Shown: in pieces, positions 30,641 to 40,485 of the stretch
Position numbering within the stretch: the stretch's first letter is position 1
Layout: each line of letters opens with the position of its first letter
NCBI RefSeq assembly: GCF_902806685.2
Contig: NC_048546.1
Location: 434,001-498,000, forward strand
Reading direction: 5' to 3'
DNA: 64,000 nt
Source: Maniola hyperantus
Lineage: Eukaryota > Arthropoda > Insecta > Lepidoptera > Nymphalidae
Notes under the pieces: generated by a model
Seen by the model: the letters and a program-made list of their open reading frames with translations, nothing else
Database searches by the model: none
Told to the model about the DNA's origin: nothing
Position numbers and translations under genes: made by a program

Positions 30641-30841
30641 TAGATTTAAATAATAAACTATGCTATGGGTATCTTAGGTCTATGGGGTTTCTTTTTATCT
30701 TCATGACTATAGCTCTACTACGTAAATTTAAGTACCAGGCCTTGGCATGTTTTCTTTTTAACCCCGCCCCGACGCGAACGAAGGGGTATTATACGATTAA
30801 CGTAGAAGTAAAAGAACTAAATGCATAAATATTGAGCAGAT

Positions 30842-31140
30842 TTAGATAGATAGATAGATAGATAGAAATACTTTATTGCATACAAAACATGAAATAACCA
30901 AGACATAAAAAAAGAAACTAAAAATAATTCTATGCAAAGGCGGCCTTATTGCTCAGAGCAATCTTCACCAGGCAACCTTTGGAGAAAGGAGAGACTAGAT
31001 GTATTGGAGAACACTTAAGAAATCAGAATCGAAACCATTCAACCAACCATTATTATTTATTAATTTTAATAAATATACATAGTAATTAGTAAATACTCAC
31101 GCCCAGAACTCGACAATTGCTCCCGACCGCTCACACTAAA
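30842..31140 (-). mobile_element. LINE 3' end with (TAGA)n tail
   Basis: agatagatagatagatag then aaatactttattgcatac, gcaaaggcggccttattgc and accaggcaacctttggag. No coding part is retained. Confidence 0.7.
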
Positions 31141-31435
31141 GGACAGTTTTAATATATTATACAAACCATAATTAGTGCAGGAAACAATAAATTAAGCTAC
31201 TCTCACATAAAACAACATAATTAACGCTAACAAATGAAATCATTAAACCGATTAAATCTGATAACATTCGTTTAAAACTCGCAATTATAAATAACAAACT
31301 CGTAACAACTTTAATCAGAGTTCATTATGTTTTTTATTTTAATTACTTACTATATTATTATCACATGAATTTTTGCTGAAGGGTTTTCAATTAAAATAGA
31401 TTTGTAGGCATATTTATTAAGTTCTAAGTACAATA

Positions 31436-31780
31436 CTGATGCCCGTGACTTCGTCCGCGTGGATTTAGCTTTTTAAAAATCCCTTGGAAATTCTTTGGTT
31501 TTCCGGCATAAAAGTAGCCTATGTCACTCTCCAGTCTCCGGTCTATAATTATTATATCCATGTAAACAGTGGCGTGCAGCTCATAGATGCATAAATGCAC
31601 TGCTTACCCTCAGTGTAAGAAATCAATGCTTATTTTTTCATTATAACCTGCCGTAAAATAAGTTCATACCTAAATGCATACCCTGGCTTGAACTCCTGTG
31701 CACGCCACTGCATGTAAAATAGTTACTTCGATCCGTTGCACCCCTCGCGTAAGTCTCTACCCGCCTTCTCCACTCCTGTC
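31436..31780 (-). mobile_element. Helitron family B split by a hAT MITE
   Basis: The left part holds gacttcgtccgcgtggattt and ataaaagtagcctatgtcac; after the MITE it resumes catgtaaaatag, ttcgatccgttgcacc. The CTAG end is lost on the left. Confidence 0.7.
31567..31710. mobile_element. hAT-type MITE with perfect 8-bp target duplication
   Basis: CAGTGGCGTGCA opens the element and its complement TGCACGCCACTG closes it. CATGTAAA stands directly on both sides (31559-31566 and 31711-31718). The 144-bp element has no ORF. Terminal CAGTG and 8-bp duplications are standard for hAT transposons, so the class is secure. Confidence 0.9.
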
Positions 31781-31989
31781 CCGCTGGCAAGTAACATCCT
31801 ACCGATTTCAGCCGTTCCGAAGATTAGCCCGTTCAAACAGACAGACAAAAATTTTAAAAACGTGTGATTCAGTTATGGTACAGTTCAAATAACCTTATGA
31901 GCTTAATATGAGGTAGTTATTTCGAAATTACAGACAGATACTTCAACCGCCCCGGCTTCGCATGGGTACAATGTAGATACTAATGTGGT

Positions 31990-32226
31990 GTCATTGAGGT
32001 GTTGCCTCGGAAACTCTCAAATGAGAGGATTTTTTTTCCGACCTAATTCACATTATTTCAATTTCTCTAGGGATCTCTAATTTTTTGAAAATTAAACTAT
32101 AGCTATAAACCTTCCTCTTTAATCACTCTATCTGTTGGTGAAAACCGCATTTAAATCCGTTGCGTAGTTTAAAAGATCTACGCGTTCATACATACAGACA
32201 TCGGGAAGCGACTTTATTTTCTACAC
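31990..32226 (-). mobile_element. Helitron-like element, family D
   Basis: ctcaaatgagaggattttttt, gggatctctaattttttga and ctacgcaacggatttaaatg (on the minus strand) are shared with the plus-strand copy at 46965. It abuts a family C copy. Confidence 0.55.
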
Positions 32227-32400
32227 TAATATTATAAAGAGGAAAACTTTGTTTGTTTGTTTGTTTGTTTGTTTGTTTGTTTGTTTGTTTGGTTGTACTG
32301 AATAGGCTCAAAAACTACTGGACCGATTTTAAAAATTCTTTCACCATTCGAAAGCTACATTATCCACGAGTAACATAGGCTATATTTTATTTTGGAAAAA
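32224..32400 (+). mobile_element. Helitron family C, 5' part, with (TTTG)n
   Basis: acactaatattataaagagg then an expanded tttg microsatellite (about 11 units, 32249-32293), aactactggaccgatttt and gtaacataggctatatttt. The 3' end is missing. Confidence 0.7.
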
Positions 32401-32814
32401 AAATAGGGTTCCGTAAGATATTTGGGTTTTTCGGACACAAGGTGTAAAAAATCAACCAGAAAAGTTACTTATTTTGCGTACGCTGCCTAAACTATAAAAG
32501 ATAGAACCATAAAATGTTCTAATTAATTGTAGATCTTATAAATATCTACAAAAAAGTCCGCGACACACTATACCCATCTATGTCGAGTGAGGCACAGCAA
32601 CCATTTTTTTATTTAAAAATCTTGAATTTTTTTTGGACTACATTTAAACGCGTTTATTTTACTCATGCTATTAATCCTTATCAAAATAAATGATTTCATC
32701 ACTAAGAACAGTTTATGGAGATAATATTTGGTCTTTGAATGATTAAAATTGGACGTTTGGTTTTGAAGTTATGGCGAAATTAAAATATTACGATTTCTGC
32801 TGCACGGCCCGTTG

Positions 32815-32992
32815 TATTATATAAAGAGGTAATGTCGTTAAGTTTGTTTGTAGGGGGTAATCTTTAGAACTACTGAACCGATTTTAAAAATTCTTTCACC
32901 AGTAGAAAGCTACATTATTCCTGAGTGACATAGGCTATACGGGATCTTTAAAAACCTAAATCTACGCGGGCGAAGCCGCGGGGATCAGCTAG
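32815..32992 (+). mobile_element. Chimeric Helitron: C body with B 3' end
   Basis: The left two thirds are family C (ataaagaggtaatg, gtagggggtaatcttt, tctttcaccagtagaaagc). After ctatacgggatc the sequence switches to the B end: tttaaaaacctaaatctacg, cgggcgaagccgcgg and atcagctag. Confidence 0.7.
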
Positions 32993-33358
32993 TATACTAT
33001 GTAGAGATTATATTCTATTCTACAGCGGAGAATAGGGCCCCGTTATTGCCATTCGGGCACGGCCCTAAAAACGAAACCATGTGGACGAAATCGCGGGCAT
33101 CACCCAGTAATAATGGAAAAGCGTAACTAGAAGAATTTGAACAGCTATATTGTTTGTGTAATGTTGTCGTTCATTAAGGTGGCTCTGCAGGATCGGTGGC
33201 GCATCGCGCATCGCGGGTCGATACGCCGCAGTCGGGCTTGAGGCTATTGCATTTTTCACTTTGCAATAAAGCTGCCTCGTCGTTATGGAGAATCGAGTCC
33301 TGAATCATCATAAATGGAAAATACCGCGGCATTCGTGAAATAAATTTTAACAGGTATC

Positions 33359-33425
33359 TACAGTACGCGACCGAAAGTAATGTACGTCGGCCTTTAGAAT
33401 GACATTTCGGCTTAGTAGAGCGCGT
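33359..33425. mobile_element. MITE TACAGTACGC family, solo end
   Basis: tacagtacgcgaccgaaagt, aatgtacgtcggcctttag and atgacatttcggcttagtag match the left end at 50947. The other terminus is absent. Confidence 0.6.
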
Positions 33426-33625
33426 CACCCGGTTCAGGGTATCAGACGAAAATCAGCGCTGTATGTTCTTGTGCAACAAGGCATACAGCATGCTGAGCTG
33501 AGACCCTTTTTTGGGTTGTGCTTGTGCCACACATGACAGTTTGTACCGGCGCTGCTTTTGCTTGAAGCGCGTTGGGCTTCTGCTCAGATGGAAGAAGCGC
33601 CGGAATAACCAACTCTTAGTATGTA

Positions 33626-33852
33626 TCTATATATATAAAAGGAGAAGGTGACGGGCTGACTGACTGACTGACTGATCTATCAATGCACAGCTCAAACTAC
33701 TGGACGGATCGGGCTGAAATTTGGCATGCAGATAGCTATTATGACGTAGGCATCCGCTAAGAAAGGATTTTTGAAAATTCAACTCCTAAGGGGGTTAAAT
33801 AGGGGTTTGAAATTTTGTTGTCCACGCGGACGAAGTCGCGAGCATAAGCTAG
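33626..33852 (+). mobile_element. Non-autonomous Helitron, family A, full length
   Basis: It starts TCTATATATATAAAAGG and ends acgcggacgaagtcgcg, then ataagctag at 33852. A family E copy follows on the next base. Confidence 0.85.
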
Positions 33853-34070
33853 TAATATATAAAATTCAAAGTCCTGACTGACTAACTGACTTATATATCA
33901 ACGCACAGCCTATACCGCTGGTCCTAGAGACATGAAATTTGGAGAGTGTACCTATTCTTTGTAAAGATTAGGTATCCACTAAGGATTTTTCGAAATTCCG
34001 CCCCTTAGTGGGTTTAATAAGGGATTGAAATTATGTAGTTCAAGCGGACGAAGTCGCGAGCATAAGCTAG
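33853..34070 (+). mobile_element. Helitron-like element, family E
   Basis: atatataaaattcaaagtcc, atatatcaacgcacagcc, ctggtcctagagacatgaaa and ccccttagtgggttt, ending agcggacgaagtcgcg and ataagctag at 34070. Tandem with the A copy before it. Confidence 0.75.
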
Positions 34071-34204
34071 TTCAATATGTGAAGTGTGGCATAGTTTGGA
34101 AAATAAACGTCTTCTCTTTCTTTATTTTATTTCTTTCAAATGACTTGGTCTGTGACACTGACACTGATCTACAACATTGCTCGTAGTAAAATAGCAAAAG
34201 AATA

Positions 34205-34330
34205 AACAGTAGGTACATGAAACAGGCCGGGTCCAGCGCCGGGGTCGCGCCGGCCCGGCCTTCACCCGGGTCGCCAGCTTGGCATTGCTCCACACAGCGA
34301 TCACTACCCCGGACCCCGTACCCGGCCGTC
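34205..34330. other. Short GC-rich island, unassigned
   Basis: ccgggtccagcgccggg, cgcgccggcccggcc and ccccggaccccgtacccgg stand out from AT-rich flanks. Overlapping minus-strand frames (34072-34293, 34122-34391) show no motif. Confidence 0.3.
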
Positions 34331-34469
34331 CTATATATATTTTATGAGAGTTGGTTAGTCTATGGTGAATGAGAGGATGAGGACCGGTCAATTGCCTTTA
34401 ACTTAAGCCATAAGTCGAGGTCACGTAATAAGTGACATTGCTGTGTCAACAAAGAAAACTTCTATTTAA

Positions 34470-34688
34470 TCCATACTTCCATATTTAATATTATAAATGC
34501 GAAAGTGTCTGTCTGCTAGCTTTTCACGGCCCAACAGTTTAACCGATTTAGATGAAATTTGGTACAGAGTTAGCTTACATCCCGGGGATGGGGACATAGG
34601 CTACTTTTGATCCCGGAAAAATAAAGAGTTTCCACGGGATTTTTAAAATACCTAATTTTACGCGGAGGAAGTCGCGGGCATCATCTAG
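34470..34688 (+). mobile_element. Non-autonomous Helitron, family B, full length
   Basis: It starts TCCATACTTCCATA, with gcgaaagtgtctgtctg, ttcacggcccaac and tacatcccggggatgggg. It ends acgcggaggaagtcgcgg and catctag at 34688. Confidence 0.85.
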
Positions 34689-35868
34689 TATCAATGTAAT
34701 TTTTTTATTGCAGGATAGGCTTGCGCTTGAGGTCTAAGTTGCAACGGGTTTGCCTATAAGTGGCAAGAAACACGGACCGGACGCCGGACGCCGGACGCCG
34801 GAAGGCCGGGTTCAGGCGTTCCACACCTTTGCGGTTCGTATCTGAAACGCTGAAAGTTTCTGAAAAAACTCTATATACTCCGTATAAAATGAGTTCTCAC
34901 GCGCCATTTTAACTGTATCTGTCTACTGTCAAGTCAAAAGTAAGGTTCGCCTTTAAAATAAGGACGAAATAATACCTTTGACATGACAGGTGACATAAAG
35001 TTGAAATGGCGAGTGAGAACTCATTTTGTACGCATTATAAATTGGATGTCGACCACATAGGGATGCCAAAGCTCACAATTTCTCGCTGTTCTGTGGTAGT
35101 ATGGTGAAGGAGGAAAAAGATGAATTCTAGCCCCATAAACTACCGCTATACAAAAAATCACTTCATTTTATTGCTACATGTCCTAGACCCTATTATTGAA
35201 AATGAAATTTGGAAATATACTTATTACGGAAATGTGGCATGATGTTCAAAAGATCGATCTATTTTATGAAACCGCTAAAAATGCAGTAAGAATAATAATG
35301 TCAAGTTACCATTCGAAATGTAGATTTTGAATAATTAAAACTTTATTTTATAAAAAGCTTCTGAGCGTTCCAGTATTTTTATTGTACCTAATAAAACTAC
35401 GTTCAAAGGAAATTAAATTGTATTCAACAGCTGCATTTTCATTAGCCAAATAGCTGATTTTTCTCTCGAAACAAAATATTATGGAGCATTTTCTGGGACC
35501 TGTTTACTTTTATTTTGCAGACATTTATTTTGCAGACAGACAGCGGCGCTTCAAAATGTGAATAATTAATGACACAGACTACGTACAAATAAATAACTTT
35601 ACAGTGGGACAAGGCTCTTTTGGCACTTGAATGACATTGACAGGGGGGCGCTGTTGGAGAACAAAGGCTTAGGATATTCAAACAAGAACAAAGGGGACAC
35701 TTGACGGCAACGTTAGTTCCGATTTTTGCCACGTCCAAGATAGCCTTGTCGCACTGTACGTTGAAAAGCTACGTCTAGCCTCAATAGTGCTCAATAGCTT
35801 AACGGTCGAAGAGCGGGACTTCAATCCGAAGGTCGCATGAATAGTATGAAAACCGTGCTTATTTTTTA
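34689..35868. other. Mixed stretch, mostly unassigned
   Basis: 34779-34806 is a gccggacgccggac-type short tandem. 35043-35110 resembles the CR1-like remnant at 45540-45610 (gatgtcgaccacataggg). 35597-35640 shares gccaaaagagccttgtc with 41080. The rest shows nothing. Minus-strand frames of 76-98 codons here lack motifs. Confidence 0.4.
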
Positions 35869-36140
35869 CTAGCCTATGGTCGCGACTTCGTCCGCGTGGA
35901 CTACACAAATTTCAAACCCTATTTCACCCTCTTAGGGGTTGAGTTTTCAAAACCCCTTTTTTTTAATAGATATAGCGAGCAAACGAGCAGGCGGGTCACC
36001 TGATGTTAAGAGATTACCGTGAGTTCTTAGCGGATGCCTACGTCATAATAGCTATCTGCATGCCAAATTCCAGCCCGATCCGTTCAGTAGGTTGATCTGT
36101 GCGTTGATAGATCAGTCAGTCAGTCACCTGTATATTTAGA
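35869..36140 (-). mobile_element. Helitron family A interrupted by a repeat H piece
   Basis: CTAG at 35869 and tttaga at 36140 are its ends. At 35960-36018 a short repeat H segment (gcgagcaaacgagcaggcgg, acctgatgttaag) replaces the usual caaaaatccttt. Confidence 0.75.
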
Positions 36141-36422
36141 TTCTAGAGATACTAGACTAAACCAAACAACATACAACTTTCACAAACAGCAATTATCTTA
36201 GTTTCGTTACTGTACTTATTCCCAAACTGAATGCACTAAAACTAAGCTGGAACTAGGTATAACTAGTTCCACTGGCGGCCATTGAACAAGTCCTGGCTAT
36301 TAATTACACTTCCCGAATTGCAAATGGAGTGTCGAACTGCCTTTTCCAGTTCACTAAGCCATTATGCGGTGTTGGCTGAACGAAATGACAGTATTTAGGT
36401 ACCTACTGTACTCAACTAAAAG

Positions 36423-36529
36423 TCGCTCAGCGCGCTATGGAGCGAGCTATGTTGGGTATAACTCTCAGGATTAAAATTCGCAGAAGAACAAAAGCGACCG
36501 GCATAGCTCAAAGGTTTAGCAAATTTCGT
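36423..36529 (+). pseudogene. RTE-type LINE ORF fragment
   Basis: Reads AQRAMERAMLGITLRIKIRR, then RTKATGIAQRF in frame. It corresponds to the segment just before the KLKW motif of the RTE copies at 1003 and 13757. Confidence 0.6.
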
Positions 36530-36588
36530 GCGTTGATAGATCAGTCAGTCAGTTAGTCAGTCACCTTTTCCTTTTACTTATATATTTA
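36530..36588 (-). mobile_element. Helitron family A, 5' end only
   Basis: gcgttgatagatcagtcagt, cagtcaccttttcc and tatatttag. It breaks the RTE sequence at 36529. Confidence 0.6.
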
Positions 36589-36599
36589 GTAAACGCCGG

Positions 36600-36735
36600 A
36601 CCAATGACCTGAAGAAGGTGGTGGGGTGCGGATGGATGAGGAAGGCGGAGGACCGTGTTTGGTGGCGCGCTGTTGGAAAGGCCTATGTCCAGCAGTGGAC
36701 GCAAACAGGCTGATGGATTGGATTGGATTGGATAT
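36600..36735 (+). pseudogene. RTE-related LINE C-terminus with (TGGAT)n tail
   Basis: Reads NDLKKVVGCGWMRKAEDRVW, then WRAVGKAYVQQWTQTG and a stop. A ttggattggattgga tail follows. The related copy at 59925-60245 has LKKVAGSGW and YVQQW. Confidence 0.7.
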
Positions 36736-37014
36736 ATTTAGAATCAGAATACGGTGAATGTTTTGTGTCTGTACCCGTAGTACAAGATTTTACGTCTCAC
36801 CAAACGAAACCAAATTCGAGAGTCGAAATATTTCCGCGTTACAGTAAAATGGACCTAAACAGCCTTGAATTGAAGTCAAATATGACGACAGGGTCTTCTC
36901 CGGTTGGCCGAAGGCCAAGCGGGGGTACGGGCCTCGAGGCGTAGCCTCCTTACCCGGGCAAGGCGCGGGGTATTCAATTACCCCGGTGTTGTCTTCTAGC
37001 CGGAATTTCACCGG

Positions 37015-37386
37015 CTAGGGCCCGCCATCTTGGCTTGGGGCCTCGTGGCTGGTTGTGTTCCCCGCGCTGAGGGCGATATAGTCGCCGTCGCGCGCGGGGG
37101 TGGTGTCTGGTCCGGTCGTGTTCTCCGCGTTGCGGACGATAGGCTGGCCATCGCGCGCGGAGATAGTGTCAATTCCGGTGGGTCTCGCGTCGTCATCATC
37201 ATCGCTAGGATCGCCTGCGTGCCACGCTAGTGGTGGCGGTCGTAGGAGTTCCCGAGGCAGAGGACGCCCGGTCGGTGGTCGAATGGTCAGCGGAGCGATG
37301 CCGTGAAGGTGTGTGTAAGGTCCGTTGTCGCGTACGGACGTACTCCTCCACGGTGGGCGTCTTGAGGTCGCGATGAATGACATCAT
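37015..37386 (-). other. Alternative frame over the ORF2 3' end
   Basis: A 123-codon frame overlaps the last 60 codons of ORF2 and runs 190 bases past its stop. It includes NGPYTHLHGIAPL, RPPTGRPLPRELLRPPPLAW and two related blocks starting ARDGQPIV and ARDGDYIA. Jockey ORF2 proteins often end in basic, proline-rich sequence, so this frame could be the ancestral C-terminus, displaced by a one-base indel near 37330-37390. Confidence 0.4.
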
Positions 37387-39970
37387 TCCTCACGTACCTC
37401 GGCGCTCCTACGATCATGCGTAGGCACTTGTTCTGCTGGACTTGTAAGCGGCTCTTCTGGTGTTCTGAACAGAGAGCATACCAGGCAGGAGCCGCGTACG
37501 TCAGACGTGAGCGGACATAGGCTCCGTAAATCCGGAGCTTGGTCTTCAGTGAGAGGCTTGAGGTGAGGATCTGGTACAGCATCGACGTGGCAGCCTTGGC
37601 ATGATCCACGGCGTAGTTCACAGTGGGGATCATGCCCAGGTTATTGTCGATGCGACACCCCAAGTAGCACACCGAAGTCTGCCACTCTATGCCCTGCCCT
37701 CGCAGTTGGAGCTGACGTAAAGGCTTCCGGATGCCGAACAGGATCGCGGCAGTCTTCCCCACGTTGACTGCCATTTTCCACTTATCCAGCCAATCCGGAA
37801 GCAAATCCAGCAGACGTTGCATGCGATTGGTAGCGATGATCTGATGGTATGACGACGCGAGATACGCGCTGTCGTCAGCATAAAGCGACAACAGCACGTC
37901 TTCCTCCCCCTCGCGCAAATGTTCGGCGAGGGTAGGGATGTCGTCTGTGTACACCGCGTACAGACACGGGGACAAGCAGCTGCCTTGTGGTACTCCTGCT
38001 CGTATCGGGCGCGGCTGGGAGTCCGCACCTTCTACGGATACGTAGAAGGACCTGCCTTCCAGGAATGAAGCTACCAGCCGCACAATCGCGGGTGGTAGAT
38101 TGGTGGAGAGGAGCTTCGCCAGGAGTCCAGCGTGCCACACTCGGTCGAAGGCCTTCTCTATGTCGAGAAAGACCCCGACAGTGCAGTAGCCTCTGTTTTT
38201 CTCACTGGCGATAAAGTTGAGTCCTCTCGCCAGCTGGAGCGTCGTTGAGTGATTACTGCGAAAGCCAAACTGCTCGGCCCGTGGTTGTAAGTGCGGGGCG
38301 AGCCTTCGCAGTAATAGACGCTCGAACAGCTTGGCGATGTGCGGCAGAAGGGTTATAGGTCGGTAGCTTCCTGGAAGACGGCGGTCCTTTCCCGGTTTGG
38401 GGATGGTTATAACTTTCCCCAGTTTCCAGGACTCCGGGAAGTGAGAAGTACGGAGTACCCCATTAAAAAGCCTCGTCAGTGCCACGAGAACTCTTTTAGG
38501 CAGTTGCTGTAGTGCGGCAATCTGGATCCCGTCGTCACCTGGCGCCTTCCTTTTAGGGAGTCGGAAGACGACCTTCCTCAGCTCAGACGGGGAGATGAAT
38601 TGGTCTCCCCGGAGAGAAGGTATCTGGGCCGACAGGAAATCCTCAAGTTGTTGGTTGATCGCCGCATAGTGTCTGGTCGCGGTGTCGTTATTGGCCGGTG
38701 GGTTGGGGGTAAATTGTCTCTCCATGTATTCCGCCATAATCTCCGCTCGATCTATGGGGGAGTATTTTCGTCTACCCTGACTGTCTAGAAGAGGGTAAAC
38801 GGGCGAGTCTGATCCGGTTAGTGTCTTGCACAGGTGGTACAGCGTTGTTTCAGACTCAGACGCAGCGTCGATGGTTTTCTCCCATTCTTCATCTTCGCGT
38901 GCGATGAGCGCTTGCGACACATCCTGTGCAAGACGGTTGAGGTCACGCTTGACTCTCGGACAGCGAGTACGCGCCCATAGTTTGCGTAGGGCACGCTTCT
39001 TCTCGAGCTTGTCCCGGAGCGAGCTCGGTAGCAGGTCCCGTCGCCCTGTATGAGGCATGATGGTGGTGGCCTCGTTTTTGGCCTGTTGAATGGCTGCCGT
39101 GATGGTGCAGGCGGCGCGGTCAACGTCAGCTGGGTTGGAGATGGGTCCTGCGAGCTCGAACTCTGACAGCGCAACGGCGTATTTCTCCCAGTTTGTTTTA
39201 ATTCTGGGAGGACGCGGTATGGTGAAGTCGCGCTGGAGATTGAGAGTGACCAGTATTGGTAGGTGCTCAGTGTCGAGCTCGTACATGGGCTCGACACTGA
39301 TAGGGTGATCAAGCTGGTAGTGCAGCACGATGTCCAGGACGTCCGGCTGCTGGCGGTGGTCTGAGGGTATATTGGTCGGCGCTCCTGGACCCAATACACC
39401 GTAGTGGTGGCGTTCGCTGTCCTCGAGTAGCATCCTTCCAGCCGTGGTGTTGAGACGCGAGCCCCATGCTTGGTGCTTCGCGTTTAAGTCGCCCACGACT
39501 AGTGTGGGGATTTGCGACTCGAGGATTGTGTGGACATTGGTGCTGCAGAATGCCTCGTTTGGTGGTCTGTAGGCGGCATATAGATTGAGCTCCTTGTCTC
39601 CAGCGTGAACACGCACTCCCTGCGTGCGTAGAGATCTATATGGTGCGTGTTCTAATTCTTCGTGTACTAAGTCTCTGCGGACCAGGGCTGCCGTTCCTCT
39701 ATAGGCGTAGCCCCGGGGAGAGACTTCATCGCGCCGGTACACGAAGAAGTTCGGTATTCGGAGCTCCACGTGTTCCGCGAGCTTTGTCTCACCCAGGAGG
39801 ATAACATGGACATCCTGCGACTGGGCGAGCGTAGTGAGCTCGCGGATGTGACCTCGAATACCGCCTGGGTTCCAATACAGGATCCTTAGCAAGAATGGAG
39901 ACGCGTAAGAACTGCCATTCCTGCCGTGATTGCTGGTATTGCGCCCTGTCCCTGTAGGTAGGCCGTCCAC
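37205..39970 (-). CDS. LINE ORF2 protein: endonuclease plus reverse transcriptase
   Basis: The 921-residue protein nicks target DNA and copies the element RNA by target-primed reverse transcription. Residues about 29-245 are the apurinic-type endonuclease: YWNPGGIRG at 32-40, LLGETKL at 58-64, VVGDLNAKHQAWGS at 158-171, DVLDIVL at 210-216, and DTEHLPIL at 233-240, where families usually show SDH. Residues about 515-745 are the reverse transcriptase: PGSYRPITLL, FLDIEKAFDRVW (D603), AGVPQGSCLSP at 658-668, and YADD at 697-700 (D699, D700). A connector and C-terminal region follow. The start is the first in-frame ATG, 85 bases before ORF1 ends. All catalytic aspartates of the transcriptase are present. 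The SDH-to-TEH change could weaken the endonuclease. The last 40 residues may be out of frame. Confidence 0.93.
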   Translation of the reverse strand: MDGLPTGTGRNTSNHGRNGSSYASPFLLRILYWNPGGIRGHIRELTTLAQSQDVHVILLGETKLAEHVELRIPNFFVYRRDEVSPRGYAYRGTAALVRRDLVHEELEHAPYRSLRTQGVRVHAGDKELNLYAAYRPPNEAFCSTNVHTILESQIPTLVVGDLNAKHQAWGSRLNTTAGRMLLEDSERHHYGVLGPGAPTNIPSDHRQQPDVLDIVLHYQLDHPISVEPMYELDTEHLPILVTLNLQRDFTIPRPPRIKTNWEKYAVALSEFELAGPISNPADVDRAACTITAAIQQAKNEATTIMPHTGRRDLLPSSLRDKLEKKRALRKLWARTRCPRVKRDLNRLAQDVSQALIAREDEEWEKTIDAASESETTLYHLCKTLTGSDSPVYPLLDSQGRRKYSPIDRAEIMAEYMERQFTPNPPANNDTATRHYAAINQQLEDFLSAQIPSLRGDQFISPSELRKVVFRLPKRKAPGDDGIQIAALQQLPKRVLVALTRLFNGVLRTSHFPESWKLGKVITIPKPGKDRRLPGSYRPITLLPHIAKLFERLLLRRLAPHLQPRAEQFGFRSNHSTTLQLARGLNFIASEKNRGYCTVGVFLDIEKAFDRVWHAGLLAKLLSTNLPPAIVRLVASFLEGRSFYVSVEGADSQPRPIRAGVPQGSCLSPCLYAVYTDDIPTLAEHLREGEEDVLLSLYADDSAYLASSYHQIIATNRMQRLLDLLPDWLDKWKMAVNVGKTAAILFGIRKPLRQLQLRGQGIEWQTSVCYLGCRIDNNLGMIPTVNYAVDHAKAATSMLYQILTSSLSLKTKLRIYGAYVRSRLTYAAPAWYALCSEHQKSRLQVQQNKCLRMIVGAPRYVRNDVIHRDLKTPTVEEYVRTRQRTLHTPSRHRSADHSTTDRASSASGTPTTATTSVARRRS

Positions 39971-40287
39971 CCAGTCATGAGTGCCTCCACTACAACCCGG
40001 ACGATGGCCATGATGTCCGGGTTGGTCTGCACTTCCCCCTGGTTTCGTTGAGCAGTGGTAGGAGTGTCAGATGAATCTTGAGCGGGCTGACGAACGGGGC
40101 GTGGGGCGGCGGTGGTTGGTTGAGTGGGCAACTGTGTGGATCTCGGAACAGTGCGTTGAGCATGTATTTGCTCCGAAATTTCCGCAGGTGTCTCGGCCCG
40201 GGTATGGACTGGAGTTGGTGCTGTGGCGGGTTCTTGCGTTGTAGCGGTCACCCGGGTAGGCATTTGGGAAGCTTCTTGATATTTCAA
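39886..40287 (-). pseudogene. LINE ORF1 C-terminal fragment
   Basis: A 133-codon frame that begins only because the flanking MITE sequence supplies an ATG (MKYQEASQ). The rest is Pro/Thr/Gln-rich linker followed by a short helical-looking tail (IMAIVRVVVEALMTGWTAYL). It overlaps ORF2 by 85 bases in another frame, as is usual for Jockey elements. Zinc-knuckle motifs expected upstream are missing, so ORF1 is truncated. Confidence 0.7.
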
Positions 40288-40485
40288 ATATTCAATATAT
40301 TCAAATATTTAATGCCACTGATTTTAATTTCGCAACGTTTCCGCTTGGAGCGCTGGCTGTAGAAGTGTAGACAAACTTGAGCTTTAAAACAAGGCTATTA
40401 AGATCCAGTTTACTGTAACGCGGAAGTATTTCGACTCTCGAATTTGGTTTGGTTTGGTGAGACGTAAAATCTTGTACTACGGGTA

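Larger units (their letters stand above)
36884..40300 (-). mobile_element. Jockey-clade non-LTR retrotransposon, 5'-truncated
   Basis: A 3.4-kb minus-strand LINE inserted in a MITE. It contains the end of ORF1 (39886-40287) and an uninterrupted ORF2 (37205-39970). The 3' untranslated part ends at gacgacaggg without a poly(A) tail. The 5' side shows a small repeated patch (atttcaaatattcaatata, 40281-40300) next to the target duplication. The intact ORF2 suggests a recent arrival, but truncated ORF1 and a missing promoter mean it is probably unable to move alone. Confidence 0.85.
36772..40485. mobile_element. Fold-back MITE (TACCCG family) split by a Jockey LINE
   Basis: The left half (36772-36883) starts tacccgtagtacaagatttt. 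The right half (40301-40485) ends tactacgggta. Joined, they match the intact copy at 28911-29199. The break lies after gaagtcaaatat, and TCAAATAT stands on both sides of the LINE (36876-36883 and 40301-40308). Confidence 0.85.
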
